The notes: generated by a model from the letters alone, not told the origin. 38,681 nt of DNA from Candidatus Methanofrustulum fimipullorum (GCA_012518265.1 JAAYST010000069.1:1-38681), one strand, 5' to 3'; shown: positions 8,987-17,252, counted from the stretch's first letter. Made by a program: numbers and translations.

Positions 8987-10417
8987 TCATAAATTTTCAA
9001 CCTCAGTCTTTGCTTTTTTGCAAACCGAAATACTTTTTATATATTTCAATAAAAGGTATATTCCGTAAATAAAAGTTAAAACAAATCCAAGGATTATTAA
9101 AAAAATCATTGCGGAGTCTGCAATTGTTCCGATAAAAACCGTGAAATCCCGGCCCGTATCCATATCATATTTAAAATTGAAATGGTTAAATGATTTATTG
9201 AAATTTGATGCAAATTGATAAATTGGAGAAATAAACGTAAGCAATATTAATAAAAATACGGTCAAAATAATTCCGCCCGACTTTCTTCCAGTATAATTCA
9301 TTGCAAAAAGACCGACACAAAACAGGTACAAAAGGAACGGGAAAATAAATGCTCCGTATTTAAACATTTTTTCGGATTTTGTTGTTAAGAAATAAATAAG
9401 ATAAAAAACACAACTTAAAATTAAAATTATCGACAATATTTTGTAATACGTTTTTTCATTATTTGATAAGCCCGGTTTTAAAATAAGGTAAGAAAATATT
9501 CCAAAAATTGAAAAATAAAATAAAGGGAATAAAATAACAATTAAATAAAACATCTCATTTTTGCCTAAACTAAGTGTGTTTAATATTTCAGAAAATGATG
9601 GGTTCCCGACCAAATAGCTTGCAAGTAGGAAAAATAATAAAAAGAATAACGGAAACAAAACAAAATAAAGAGAGAGTAAAAGATTTGTTCGGCCGTTTTT
9701 ATAGGTATATATTGATTCTTTTTGTCCATTTTTACCATCTTCTTTTTCAACATTTTCCAAGTAAACGCTTTCTGACTCAACAAATATAGAAACCGCATCT
9801 TTTGCTGACGATTTAATTGAATTTCCATAAATTACTAATTTAAGACCTTCGATAAAAAATATAATTCCAAAGAAAACAAAAAACAAAAATAAAAAGGGAT
9901 AAAATAAAATTCCGAAAACAGGTATAAATAAAAAAGGAACTAAAAGCGTTTGAGAAAATAATTCTGAAAACAAACCTAACTGTTTCGAAAGAATTGCAAT
10001 TAATAAAAACAAAAAGCAAAAGCCAAATATTAATAAAAAGGCTTTAGGAACTAATGATATTTTTTTATAAGCCTTTATAATTTGTTTTGGAAAAACAAAT
10101 AACGACGGATTTGCAAAAAACAATATAAAAGTTATAGTGCTTAATACCAAATAGAAATCAAATTGGAATAAATTGTCTGAAAATTCAAAAACGCCGGGTT
10201 TTATAATAGACAAAACAATAAGAGCGGTCGAAATAAATAAAAGAATGAATTTAAAAGAGGCTTTTTTAAAATTATTTCCATGTTGAGATTTTTCAAACTT
10301 TTGAGAATTTTCAGATTGCTCGGATTTTTTTAATTGTTCGGAAGTTTTAGAAAAATCATATCCCTTTTTAAAAAACAAAAAAGATACAAATAAAGCACCC
10401 AGACACGGCAATATCAA
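8987..10417 (-). CDS. Polytopic membrane protein, main part of a frameshifted gene
   Basis: A 476-residue reading frame with about ten hydrophobic segments, a short charged loop near residues 22-50 (Ser/Glu/Lys/Gln-rich) and no recognised motif. It has no ATG: the first usable codon is TTG at 10417, with no ribosome-binding site. The frame is open further upstream through the C10 tract (minus strand of 10441-10450), where the upstream frame starting at 10610 stops instead. With nine C instead of ten the two join into one protein of 540 residues with another membrane helix at the front. I therefore regard this as the downstream part of a single gene that is out of frame in this sequence. Function unknown; possible transporter or sensor. 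Confidence 0.7.
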   Translation of the reverse strand: MILPCLGALFVSFLFFKKGYDFSKTSEQLKKSEQSENSQKFEKSQHGNNFKKASFKFILLFISTALIVLSIIKPGVFEFSDNLFQFDFYLVLSTITFILFFANPSLFVFPKQIIKAYKKISLVPKAFLLIFGFCFLFLLIAILSKQLGLFSELFSQTLLVPFLFIPVFGILFYPFLFLFFVFFGIIFFIEGLKLVIYGNSIKSSAKDAVSIFVESESVYLENVEKEDGKNGQKESIYTYKNGRTNLLLSLYFVLFPLFFLLFFLLASYLVGNPSFSEILNTLSLGKNEMFYLIVILFPLFYFSIFGIFSYLILKPGLSNNEKTYYKILSIILILSCVFYLIYFLTTKSEKMFKYGAFIFPFLLYLFCVGLFAMNYTGRKSGGIILTVFLLILLTFISPIYQFASNFNKSFNHFNFKYDMDTGRDFTVFIGTIADSAMIFLIILGFVLTFIYGIYLLLKYIKSISVCKKAKTEVENL

Positions 10418-10424
10418 AATAAAC

Positions 10425-10610
10425 TCAAAAATTAAAGTTTGGGGGGGGGGAAGGAACGATAAAATAAAAAACTTGATTTAAACTCCAAAATATATAAAAA
10501 AAGAAAGAAATAGAAATGAAAATTAGAGATAGTCCGATTCCTCTTATTTCCAAATCAGAAAATTTCAAATTTGAAAAATCCAAATCTGAAAAATCATTTT
10601 TTTGATGCAT
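10425..10610 (-). CDS. N-terminal part of the frameshifted membrane protein
   Basis: A 61-residue frame starting at ATG 10610, with GGAG 10 bases before it. It has a short polar head repeating D-F/L-S-D/N-L, a membrane helix (GIGLSLIFISISFFFYIFWS), then a Pro run made by the C10 tract and an early TGA stop. Removing one C continues the frame as PPQTLIFEFILILPCLGALF straight into the 476-residue frame downstream. Read as it stands it would be a one-helix peptide. It carries the start signals the downstream frame lacks, so it is most likely the true beginning of that gene. Confidence 0.6.
   Translation of the reverse strand: MHQKNDFSDLDFSNLKFSDLEIRGIGLSLIFISISFFFYIFWSLNQVFYFIVPSPPPNFNF
10441..10450 (-). 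repeat. C10 homopolymer at the frameshift point of the membrane protein
   Basis: Ten G on the plus strand (C10 in the coding sense) at the exact place where the frame starting at 10610 breaks. Nine C restore a 541-codon gene. Such tracts are classical slipped-strand contingency sites and also classical sequencing-error sites; the sequence alone cannot separate the two. Confidence 0.9.
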
Positions 10611-10660
10611 TTTTATAAAACTCCATTTTGAACTTTTTGAAATTATTATAACATTTAAAT

Positions 10661-10690
10661 ATGTTGTATAATGTTGTATAATGTTGTATA
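10661..10690 (-). repeat. Three tandem 10-base repeats upstream of the membrane-protein gene
   Basis: Three perfect copies of ATGTTGTATA (plus strand) lie 51-80 bases upstream of the ATG at 10610. The period is close to one helical turn, so the copies present the same DNA face. They fall in the promoter region of the minus-strand gene and could be repeated regulator or TATA-like sites. A similar three-copy 10-base repeat stands before the dihydrouridine synthase gene (37641-37670). Confidence 0.75.
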
Positions 10691-10779
10691 AAAGAGTTCT
10701 GTTTTCTGTTATATGAAAGAGTTTGTTTTAAAAACCTTTATTACTTTTATCACCGGTTTTTAAAATATCCCTATTTACA

Positions 10780-10823
10780 TTTTTGATTTTTTTGATTTTT
10801 TAAAAAATCAAAAAAATCAAAAA
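10780..10823 (-). terminator. Perfect 44-base palindrome at the end of the radical SAM gene
   Basis: A 22-base arm at 10780-10801 (built on TTTTTGA and TTTTTTTGA) is followed directly by its exact reverse complement at 10802-10823. The stop codon of the radical SAM gene (10817-10819) lies inside the right arm. In the minus-strand transcript this gives an AU-rich hairpin ending in U runs, a likely terminator. It may also act as a cruciform or on both strands. Confidence 0.55.
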
Positions 10824-11734
10824 ACTCCTGCTCGTTTAAGTCCTGCTTTTTTTGCGATATCTAAAGCGAGATTGTATTCTTCTTTTGTTATTTGTCTTCC
10901 TAAAACAGAATGGTTTAAAACTTTAAAGTGTGGCCTGTATTGATCCATAATGTTTACATACGTATTTTTTGAAATTTTTTCGGAAATAAATTCCATGACC
11001 TTTTCTGTGCCGGCTTTGTTTTCCGGTAAAACTAAATGTCTTACGAGTAAACCGCGTTTTGCAATTTTATTTTCAATTACCAGGTCTCCTACTTGTCTGT
11101 GCATTTCTTTTACGGCGGAAAAGTTTGCCTGCGTATAATCGGAAATGTGTAAAAATTCGGATGCGTCATCCGATTTTCCGAATTTCATGTCGGGCAGGTA
11201 AATGTCTACTACATTGTTTAAAACTTGAAGAGTTTCTACAGAGTCGTAGCCTCCTGTATTGTAAACTATTGGAATTTCAAGTCCGCGATTTACCGCGGCT
11301 CTAATTGCTTTTAATATGTTGAAAACGAAATGCGTAGGTGTAACTAAGTTTATGTTGTGACATCCTTCGTTTTGAAGGGATAAAAATATTGATGCAAGTT
11401 GCAAATCGGAGACAACATGGCCTTTGTTTAAATGAGCAATTTCATAGTTTTGACAAAAATCGCATTTCAAATTGCAACTTGAAAAAAAGACGGTACCGGA
11501 CCCGTTCATCCCTACAAGTGGCGATTCTTCCCCGAAATGAGGACCGAAACCGGAGATTTTTGAAATAGAACTCATTTGACAAAAACCGTTGTCGGAAGGG
11601 GATTTAAGTCTTAAAGCTTTACAACGTCTTTCACAAAGAATGCAAGGAGAAGTAAGCTCACTTGCACGACTAATATTTTCCGACCATTCGCAATCGGAAA
11701 GCGTCATATAAACGGGATATTTTGAACTTGACAT
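10817..11734 (-). CDS. Radical SAM protein, PflX/COG1313-like
   Basis: A 305-residue enzyme with the radical SAM cluster motif C-x3-C-x2-C at Cys87, Cys91 and Cys94 (SSCNLKCDFCQNYEIAH). The N-terminus has a second cysteine set (CILCERRC...GFC), as in PflX-type proteins. Further signatures are GEESPLVG-GSGTVFF, HNINLVTPTHF, YNTGGYD, DIYLPDMKF, RGLLVRHLVLP and NIMDQYRPH. The family is related to pyruvate formate-lyase activating enzymes; its substrate is not known. The frame is open upstream to 12064, but that stretch is the translated divergent promoter and overlaps the peptidase gene. ATG 11734 begins the conserved region; ATG 11707 is an alternative. It is divergent from the peptidase at 11946. 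Confidence 0.85.
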   Translation of the reverse strand: MSSSKYPVYMTLSDCEWSENISRASELTSPCILCERRCKALRLKSPSDNGFCQMSSISKISGFGPHFGEESPLVGMNGSGTVFFSSCNLKCDFCQNYEIAHLNKGHVVSDLQLASIFLSLQNEGCHNINLVTPTHFVFNILKAIRAAVNRGLEIPIVYNTGGYDSVETLQVLNNVVDIYLPDMKFGKSDDASEFLHISDYTQANFSAVKEMHRQVGDLVIENKIAKRGLLVRHLVLPENKAGTEKVMEFISEKISKNTYVNIMDQYRPHFKVLNHSVLGRQITKEEYNLALDIAKKAGLKRAGVF

Positions 11735-11756
11735 GCTAAAAACCGGAAACTGTATA

Positions 11757-11816
11757 GAAATAAGATTAGAAATAAAATTAGAAATAAGATTAGAAATAAG
11801 ATTAGAAATAAAATTA
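11757..11816. repeat. Five tandem 12-base repeats in a divergent promoter region
   Basis: Five contiguous units of GAAATAAGATTA, in which one position alternates between G (units 1, 3, 4) and A (units 2, 5). The array lies between the radical SAM start (11734) and the second peptidase (11946). Copy-number change would alter spacing to the radical SAM promoter by 12 bases per unit. Confidence 0.85.
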
Positions 11817-11890
11817 ATAATAAAAGTATAAAATGCACAGAATGAAATATATATATTATGAAAAGACTTTACAACATATTTACATTTCGA

Positions 11891-11900
11891 ATTTATAAAG
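11891..11900 (+). promoter_or_regulatory. TATA-like box of the second peptidase gene
   Basis: ATTTATAAAG lies about 50 bases before ATG 11946. Initiation about 25 bases downstream would leave a leader of about 25 bases, which contains the ribosome-binding sequence GAGGAG at 11936-11941, 4 bases before the ATG. The leader size and the paired signals make this one of the better promoter candidates in the window. Confidence 0.4.
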
Positions 11901-11945
11901 ACAGATATTAGAAATAGAGAGAAACAAAACAATAAGAGGAGTAAT

Positions 11946-14255
11946 ATGTATAAAAAAGCGATTACATTATTGCTTTGTGCTGCTATAATAATTGTATCGG
12001 CCACACCTGTTTTATCAGGAGAAAATGAAAACAGGGAATACGGGGAAAACGAAGGAAATACCAAAAATTATAGAATGCTTAAAGAAAAATTGGACAGCAT
12101 GCCGCGTCTTAAGTTGACTCAAAAATCCAATTTTGGAGTAAATAAATACGAATGGGTATATAAAAACGGAACCGTTTTTGAAAACGTTACTCTTGGCGAA
12201 AATGAAAATGAAAACAATCTTGATGAAAATGAAAACAAAAATGAAATAAACGATGAAATAAACAGTTTAATTAAAGATAAAAGTGAAGCACCTAAAAGTA
12301 AAAGTACGTATATAAAAGCAAGGGTTTTTATGCCGACCGTATATGATATGAGAAAAGAAAATCTTATTACCGAAACGGAAGACCAAGGCGATGACGGGAC
12401 GTGTTGGGCGTATTCTACTTCAAGTGCAATCAGTTCCGTAATTCTTAAAAACGGCTTGGAAAATTATATACCGATTTCGGATGAAGAATTATTAAATCTT
12501 ACTGATAAAGAAAAGCTGAAACTTGCAGATATTTCGGAAAGCCATATGGTTTGGTTTACGAAGAAAACGATAACGGACAATAGAAGTGATGGAACTTTCG
12601 GAGACGGAATATATCACGAAGACCCGTGGAACGACGGTGCAACGGATCTTGAAACCGCAAATTCTTTAACGAGATGGTGCGGACCAAAATTTGAAGATGA
12701 AAGCGAACAGTTGGACGAATCCGATTCGGAATGGGATGTTTATCCGGAATCTATGAGGTATATTTCAGAATGTCTAGTTCAGGAAATTCGAGAAATTTAT
12801 AAACCGACTAAAAATGATATAAAAGAAGAACTGTTTTTGAGAGGTTCCGGAACTATAACATATATTTCGGACTCGGACGGATATTATGATGCGCTAAACG
12901 GTGACAAAACATATTATCTGCCATATGAGTCAGATAATTGGGATGCATTTCACCGTGTTGTTTTAATCGGTTGGGACGATAATTATCCGGTCGAGAATTT
13001 TAAAGTGAGACCTAAAAGACCGGGTGCCTGGCTTGCAAAAAACAGCTGGGGAAAAGACTGGGGAGATGAGGGTTGTTTTTGGATTTCTTATGAAGAAAAA
13101 TCTTTGCAAGATTTTTTATGCTACGGAGTCGTTCCTCGTGAAACTTTTGATAAAAATTATCAATACGACGGAAACGGATATAATTATTTTTACGAGGAAG
13201 GAAAAGGACTTCCGGTAATAGGAGCAAATGTGTTTAAAGCCGACGGATACGAAATATTAAAAGCGGTATCGTTTCATACAACACAACCGAATACGTATTA
13301 CAATGTAAAAATTTATGTAAATCCCGATTTAAAAAACGAAGTGCCAATAGGAAAAATATTGGAGTGCGAAACTTCTGGGTTTATAAAACACAAAGGTTAT
13401 TATACGATACCCATTGAAGAAGTTTACTTGGAAAAAGGGGACTATTTCTCAGTTGTATTGACCCAAATATGTGAAACGGATACAGCTTCTCTTTGCGGAG
13501 AAGACGAAAATACAATACATTCATCGAAAGAAAATCAAAGTTTTTTGTATTACAATAAAGAATGGGTGGATTTAAACAAAATAGGTTATAACAACATTTG
13601 CATAAAAGCTTTTACAAAAGTAGACGACTACAACACTCTACATGCCAAATATAGAGAACTTGAATTTGAAGCGGACAGATTTGTAAAAAATCTGTTGGAA
13701 TTTTGTGATACGGAAGAAGAAAAAAATCAGTGCATAAACATAAGAAACTCCGTATACGAAATGACGGGAAACTATATGATTACATATTCGGAAACTGAAA
13801 ATTATAGAAACTACTTGAGAGGATTAAACGACATAATTGAGCCGAAATACTACAAAATAAATTACGAGCCAAATGTACTCTACGGATTGGTAGAATGCCC
13901 TAAAAATGAAACTGTTGAGTTTGGAGAGTTTTTTAGCCCGAAACCACCCATAAAAAAAGAAAACGGAATCGGTTTTCTGGGATGGTCGGCTCACGACACA
14001 TATAACCCTCACAATATAAATTATGAAATGTACATAACACAAAACTATACATTGTATCCCGTCATGTTTTATTTAACAGATTTAAACAACGATGAAGAAA
14101 GCAACATAGTCGATGTTATAATTTTATTGCAATATGTCTCAGGCATAGGAGACTACGCAGGCATCTCGGAAGAATATATGGCGGAATATGTGGATTTCAA
14201 CGGAGACGGATGCGTAAATATAATAGACGTAATTCTTTATCTGAAGAATATATAA
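11946..14255 (+). CDS. Secreted papain-family (C1A) cysteine peptidase with dockerin-like tail
   Basis: A 769-residue paralogue of the peptidase at 116. The signal peptide spans about residues 1-25 (KKAITLLLCAAIIIVSATPV). An Asn/Glu-rich stretch follows (about 27-115). The catalytic residues are Gln147, Cys153 (GTCWAYST), His336 (FHRVVLIGWDD) and Asn366 (KNSWGKDWG). A beta-rich lectin-like region lies at about 410-560, a helical segment next, and an InlB/Flg_new-like repeat at about 640-705. Two dockerin calcium loops start at Asp712 (DLNNDEESNIVDV) and Asp750 (DFNGDGCVNIIDV). The Cys-His distance is about 110 residues shorter than in the first peptidase, because the acidic repeat is missing. 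A strong hairpin terminator follows the stop. Presumably it is secreted and cell-surface or complex bound; substrate unknown. Confidence 0.92.
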   Translation: MYKKAITLLLCAAIIIVSATPVLSGENENREYGENEGNTKNYRMLKEKLDSMPRLKLTQKSNFGVNKYEWVYKNGTVFENVTLGENENENNLDENENKNEINDEINSLIKDKSEAPKSKSTYIKARVFMPTVYDMRKENLITETEDQGDDGTCWAYSTSSAISSVILKNGLENYIPISDEELLNLTDKEKLKLADISESHMVWFTKKTITDNRSDGTFGDGIYHEDPWNDGATDLETANSLTRWCGPKFEDESEQLDESDSEWDVYPESMRYISECLVQEIREIYKPTKNDIKEELFLRGSGTITYISDSDGYYDALNGDKTYYLPYESDNWDAFHRVVLIGWDDNYPVENFKVRPKRPGAWLAKNSWGKDWGDEGCFWISYEEKSLQDFLCYGVVPRETFDKNYQYDGNGYNYFYEEGKGLPVIGANVFKADGYEILKAVSFHTTQPNTYYNVKIYVNPDLKNEVPIGKILECETSGFIKHKGYYTIPIEEVYLEKGDYFSVVLTQICETDTASLCGEDENTIHSSKENQSFLYYNKEWVDLNKIGYNNICIKAFTKVDDYNTLHAKYRELEFEADRFVKNLLEFCDTEEEKNQCINIRNSVYEMTGNYMITYSETENYRNYLRGLNDIIEPKYYKINYEPNVLYGLVECPKNETVEFGEFFSPKPPIKKENGIGFLGWSAHDTYNPHNINYEMYITQNYTLYPVMFYLTDLNNDEESNIVDVIILLQYVSGIGDYAGISEEYMAEYVDFNGDGCVNIIDVILYLKNI

Positions 14256-14260
14256 GAATA

Positions 14261-14300
14261 CAAATGAAAATATTCGAAGAATATTTTCATTTGTTTTTTT
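14261..14300 (+). terminator. Hairpin with T-run after the second peptidase
   Basis: A perfect 15-base-pair stem, with arms 14261-14275 and 14279-14293, has a 3-base GAA loop and is followed by seven T (14294-14300). It begins 5 bases after the stop codon. The T-rich tail continues to about 14357 with a duplicated TTAGTATTAATTTTTT. Nog1 converges from the other side. Confidence 0.75.
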
Positions 14301-14365
14301 CATTGTTGCTTTTAGTTAATTTTTTAGTATTAATTTTTTAGTATTAATTTTTTTAGAACCTTTTT

Positions 14366-15361
14366 TTAATATAAATCTCTTAGTTTTTCCGGAATTCCCG
14401 GCGGTTTCGGTTTTGGAAGCATGTTTATGAGTTTCATTAAAATTTCTTCCGTTCCGGTTCCATCGAGAGTTGACATTATATACTCTACTCCGGAAATTTC
14501 GGAAAAGTCGTCTCTGTCCGATTTGTTTGCAACGATTATTATCGGAAGTTCTATATTTTGTTCTATATCTTTTGCCAAATTTAACTGATCTTCCACTAAA
14601 TAACCGCAGCTTTGGCTAGGGTCAATTATGAACAAAACGACCGCATCAAGTCTGGTTAAAGCCGTTATTGCCTGAAGTTCGATTTCGTTTCTCTCAAATA
14701 TTGGACGGTCGAGCAATCCGGGTGTGTCGAGAATTTGATACCTTAATTTTTCGTGTTCGAAATGTCCGACCAAAAGTCCTTTCGTTGTGAAAGGATATGT
14801 TGAAATTTCCGGTTTTGCTGTTGAAACTAAAGAGACGAAACTCGATTTGCCGACATTTGGAAAACCCGCTACAATAATTGTAGGCTCTTCTTTTACATCG
14901 GGAAGTTTTCGCAATTTGTTTCTTGCTTCATTTAAAAATTCCAAATCTTTTTCAACCGAATAAACAACGGAACTGATTCTACCCATCGCTTCTCTTCTAA
15001 TTGAATCCGGATCTTGAGATTTTCTTAATCTTCCGACAAAATCACGGGACAGAGAATGAATTTTGGAAGCCGCCCAATCAATTTGACCAAGCGACTTTTT
15101 AAGTTCGTCAATTCCGACTAAAATATCGACAAGATCTGCATAAAATAAAGAAATCGAATCCAAATTCGGATACATCCTTACGATATTTTTCATATTGTCC
15201 GTTAAAATATTGGCCGACGTCAAAACCATCGACTCGTTTGCATCCCGCCTGGATGCAGGTCCCGTTATTTCTTTTCCCATCATGGCACGAGTTCCGCGAC
15301 TAAAAGCTTTATCAAGCAATTCCTGGGATGTCGGAACCGTTTTTAATTTTTCAAAATACAT
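14366..15361 (-). CDS. Nog1-like GTP-binding protein
   Basis: A 331-residue GTPase of the archaeal NOG1 family, which is associated with large-subunit ribosome assembly in eukaryotes. The helical N-terminal domain (about 1-160) is typical of Nog1. The G domain has G1 GFPNVGKSS (166-174), G3 DTPG (212-215) and G4 NKSD (279-282), with a G5-like STLDG. The frame also opens at a GTG at 15370, but AGGTGA lies just before ATG 15361 with about 8 bases spacing, which makes that ATG the likely start. It follows SecY and the ribosomal operon on the same strand after a 427-base gap containing several hairpins, so it is probably transcribed separately. Confidence 0.88.
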   Translation of the reverse strand: MYFEKLKTVPTSQELLDKAFSRGTRAMMGKEITGPASRRDANESMVLTSANILTDNMKNIVRMYPNLDSISLFYADLVDILVGIDELKKSLGQIDWAASKIHSLSRDFVGRLRKSQDPDSIRREAMGRISSVVYSVEKDLEFLNEARNKLRKLPDVKEEPTIIVAGFPNVGKSSFVSLVSTAKPEISTYPFTTKGLLVGHFEHEKLRYQILDTPGLLDRPIFERNEIELQAITALTRLDAVVLFIIDPSQSCGYLVEDQLNLAKDIEQNIELPIIIVANKSDRDDFSEISGVEYIMSTLDGTGTEEILMKLINMLPKPKPPGIPEKLRDLY

Positions 15362-15411
15362 AAAAATCACCTACGCTATGAAAAAGACTTATGAATATAT
15401 TTATATTTGTA

Positions 15412-15447
15412 TTTAAATTTGCGGTTTTTCAAAACCGCAAATTTAAA
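15412..15447 (-). other. 17-base-pair inverted repeat upstream of nog1
   Basis: Arms 15412-15428 and 15431-15447 (core TTTGCGG/CCGCAAA) are perfectly complementary around two bases. The repeat lies 50-86 bases upstream of the nog1 ATG and downstream of secY on the same strand. It could be a leader hairpin of nog1, an operator, or a late terminator of the preceding operon. Between it and the next hairpin (15448-15678) the DNA is nearly pure A with CAAAAA and TCAAAAA interruptions and holds no gene. Confidence 0.6.
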
Positions 15448-15678
15448 GGAAACCGGGAAATGAATTTTGTAGAAAGATAAAAAACGGGAGAAATGTCGGT
15501 TTAAAAATAATAAAATGTCGGTTTAATTTCGGATTAAAAAACGCCGATATTAGAAACAAATCTTAAAAAATATAAAAAAAATCAAAAATAAAAAAATCAA
15601 AAAAAAAATCAAAAAAAACCAAAAAAATAAAAAAATCAAAAAAACCAAAAATAAAAAAAAAATCAAAAATAAAAAAAG

Positions 15679-15703
15679 AAACCGGCTCCAACGGAGCCGG
15701 TTT
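15679..15703 (-). terminator. GC-rich hairpin between secY and nog1
   Basis: An 11-base-pair perfect stem (AAACCGGCTCC with GGAGCCGGTTT) has a 3-base loop, and on the minus strand is followed by TTCTTTTTTT. It is a second terminator-like structure behind secY, about 55 bases after the first. Confidence 0.6.
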
Positions 15704-15759
15704 TGAAAATCAATCTATGACAGATTTTCAAGTATTATTTTCAATTATAAAAAAGTCTT

Positions 15760-15786
15760 AAAAAAATCGGCGAAGCCGATTTTTTT
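15760..15786 (-). terminator. Terminator of the ribosomal protein-secY operon
   Basis: A stem of 7 A/T plus TCGGC/GCCGA pairs around a 3-base loop begins 2 bases after the secY stop and ends in a T-run on the minus strand. Position and form fit the end of the long operon. Confidence 0.7.
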
Positions 15787-15788
15787 CT

Positions 15789-17252
15789 TTAATCCGTTCC
15801 CAGGAAGGACCTGAGCATCGGATGCATTTCCGACAATTGTTCTTTTGCAAGTTCTTCATACAATCTGTATACGATACTTACGGTCAAAAGCAAACCTGTT
15901 CCGCCTGCGTATCCTACAGTTCCCAAAAGGCTTGAAAACAGTGTTAAAAGTCCTATGAATACACCGCCTATTATTGTTACTTTAGGAATGTACCTTTGCA
16001 TAACTTTTTCAATTGAACCTATGTTTCTTCTGAATCCAGGAACTTGCATTCCCGACCTGAATATTTTTTCTGCTGTTGATTTTGCACCCATTCCGGTCGT
16101 TTCCACCCAGAACAAAGCAAACAGAGCACCGCCTACAACCAACATAAACGCATCAATTCCGATGTGAAGGATTATTTGCCAAGTTGCAGGAGCTGCAACG
16201 CCCATCGCACCGAAGTTTTGTGCAACAAGTGAAGGAATCCAGTCGGAGGGACCGTTTATCGGTGATAAATAATACATTATCCCGTTTACAGGTGTAGAGC
16301 CTACAAATTCTCCCAATACATATATTCCTCTGCTTGAAAGAATTGTTCCTATCAATTGAATGTTGGCCTGAAGTGCACGAACAAGAATCATGGGCAAAAC
16401 TGAAGCGTAAATCAATTTTACTGGGAATTTTCCTCTTGCACCTTTAACTGCCGAGTGAGAAAGCGGAATTTCAATTCTTACACTCTCTACATAAACGACT
16501 GCAAGGAAAATGATTACTGTGCTTATAAGCGACAAAAGGCCGGCATTTATCAAAATGTACATTATTCCGTTTGAAAACAACTCGCCTTCCATAATTAAAT
16601 TGATCCATTTCGGAATCAAACCGATTGGAAGTCCATCGCTGCCCGGAAGCCAGTTAATAAGACCGGTTATAATCTGTTGAGAAACCCCGGCTACAATGAA
16701 AAGACTGATACCGGAACCGATTCCCCATTTGGAAATAACTTCATCCATGAACATTATTAAAATACCGCCTATTACAATCTGAATGAACAGAAGTAATGTA
16801 ATGACGGCAGGACTTACGCCGAGCAATTGAGCCAAGTTTGCGTCGGGAGTTATAAACCCTAACAACTGCGGCAAAGTTTCAAGAACTATCATAACTAAAA
16901 CTAAAAACTTTTGCGCACCTTGGAAATATGCCTGATCTTGAGGATTTGACAAATCAAGTTTTACGATTCCGCCTCCAACAAGAAGTTGCAAAATGATAGA
17001 TGCGGTGACTATCGGACCAATACCTAAAACTATTATTGACCCGGTCGCTCCCGCAAAGAAAGCGCGATATGCTTCAAAAAGATCGATCGATTCTGCAGAC
17101 ATTCCGAAAAGCGGCACGTTTGATAAAATGAAATAAAGTGCCAAAATCGCAAGAGTCCAAAAGACTTTCGTCTTAAAAGGCAATTGTTTTTCGGGCTTCG
17201 AAACAGCAGGCAGTCTGCTAAAAAAGGGTTCCATTACACTTCTAAAACTCAT
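15789..17252 (-). CDS. secY: Preprotein translocase subunit SecY (Sec61 alpha)
   Basis: The 487-residue central channel subunit of the Sec translocon, which moves or inserts most exported proteins across the cytoplasmic membrane. The archaeal N-terminus (EPFFSRLPAVSKPEKQLPFKTK) precedes about ten membrane helices. The plug region after helix 1 (PLFGMS) and the first channel-lining helices (GATGSIIVLGIGPIVTASI) are visible. The ATG at 17252 gives the usual archaeal start; ATG 17234 is an alternative. It follows uL15 after 153 AT-rich bases that could hold a separate promoter. The signal peptides of the dockerin proteins in this window would use this channel. Confidence 0.97.
   Translation of the reverse strand: MSFRSVMEPFFSRLPAVSKPEKQLPFKTKVFWTLAILALYFILSNVPLFGMSAESIDLFEAYRAFFAGATGSIIVLGIGPIVTASIILQLLVGGGIVKLDLSNPQDQAYFQGAQKFLVLVMIVLETLPQLLGFITPDANLAQLLGVSPAVITLLLFIQIVIGGILIMFMDEVISKWGIGSGISLFIVAGVSQQIITGLINWLPGSDGLPIGLIPKWINLIMEGELFSNGIMYILINAGLLSLISTVIIFLAVVYVESVRIEIPLSHSAVKGARGKFPVKLIYASVLPMILVRALQANIQLIGTILSSRGIYVLGEFVGSTPVNGIMYYLSPINGPSDWIPSLVAQNFGAMGVAAPATWQIILHIGIDAFMLVVGGALFALFWVETTGMGAKSTAEKIFRSGMQVPGFRRNIGSIEKVMQRYIPKVTIIGGVFIGLLTLFSSLLGTVGYAGGTGLLLTVSIVYRLYEELAKEQLSEMHPMLRSFLGTD

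Noticed and set aside
11735-12064. N-terminal extension of 110 residues on the radical SAM protein, including a membrane helix
   Set aside because: It consists of the translated divergent promoter and its 12-base repeats and overlaps the peptidase gene; conserved sequence starts after 11734.
2845-14255. Defence island
   Set aside because: Only the helicase-nuclease resembles a defence protein; its neighbours are peptidases and membrane proteins. Kept as a question, not a call.
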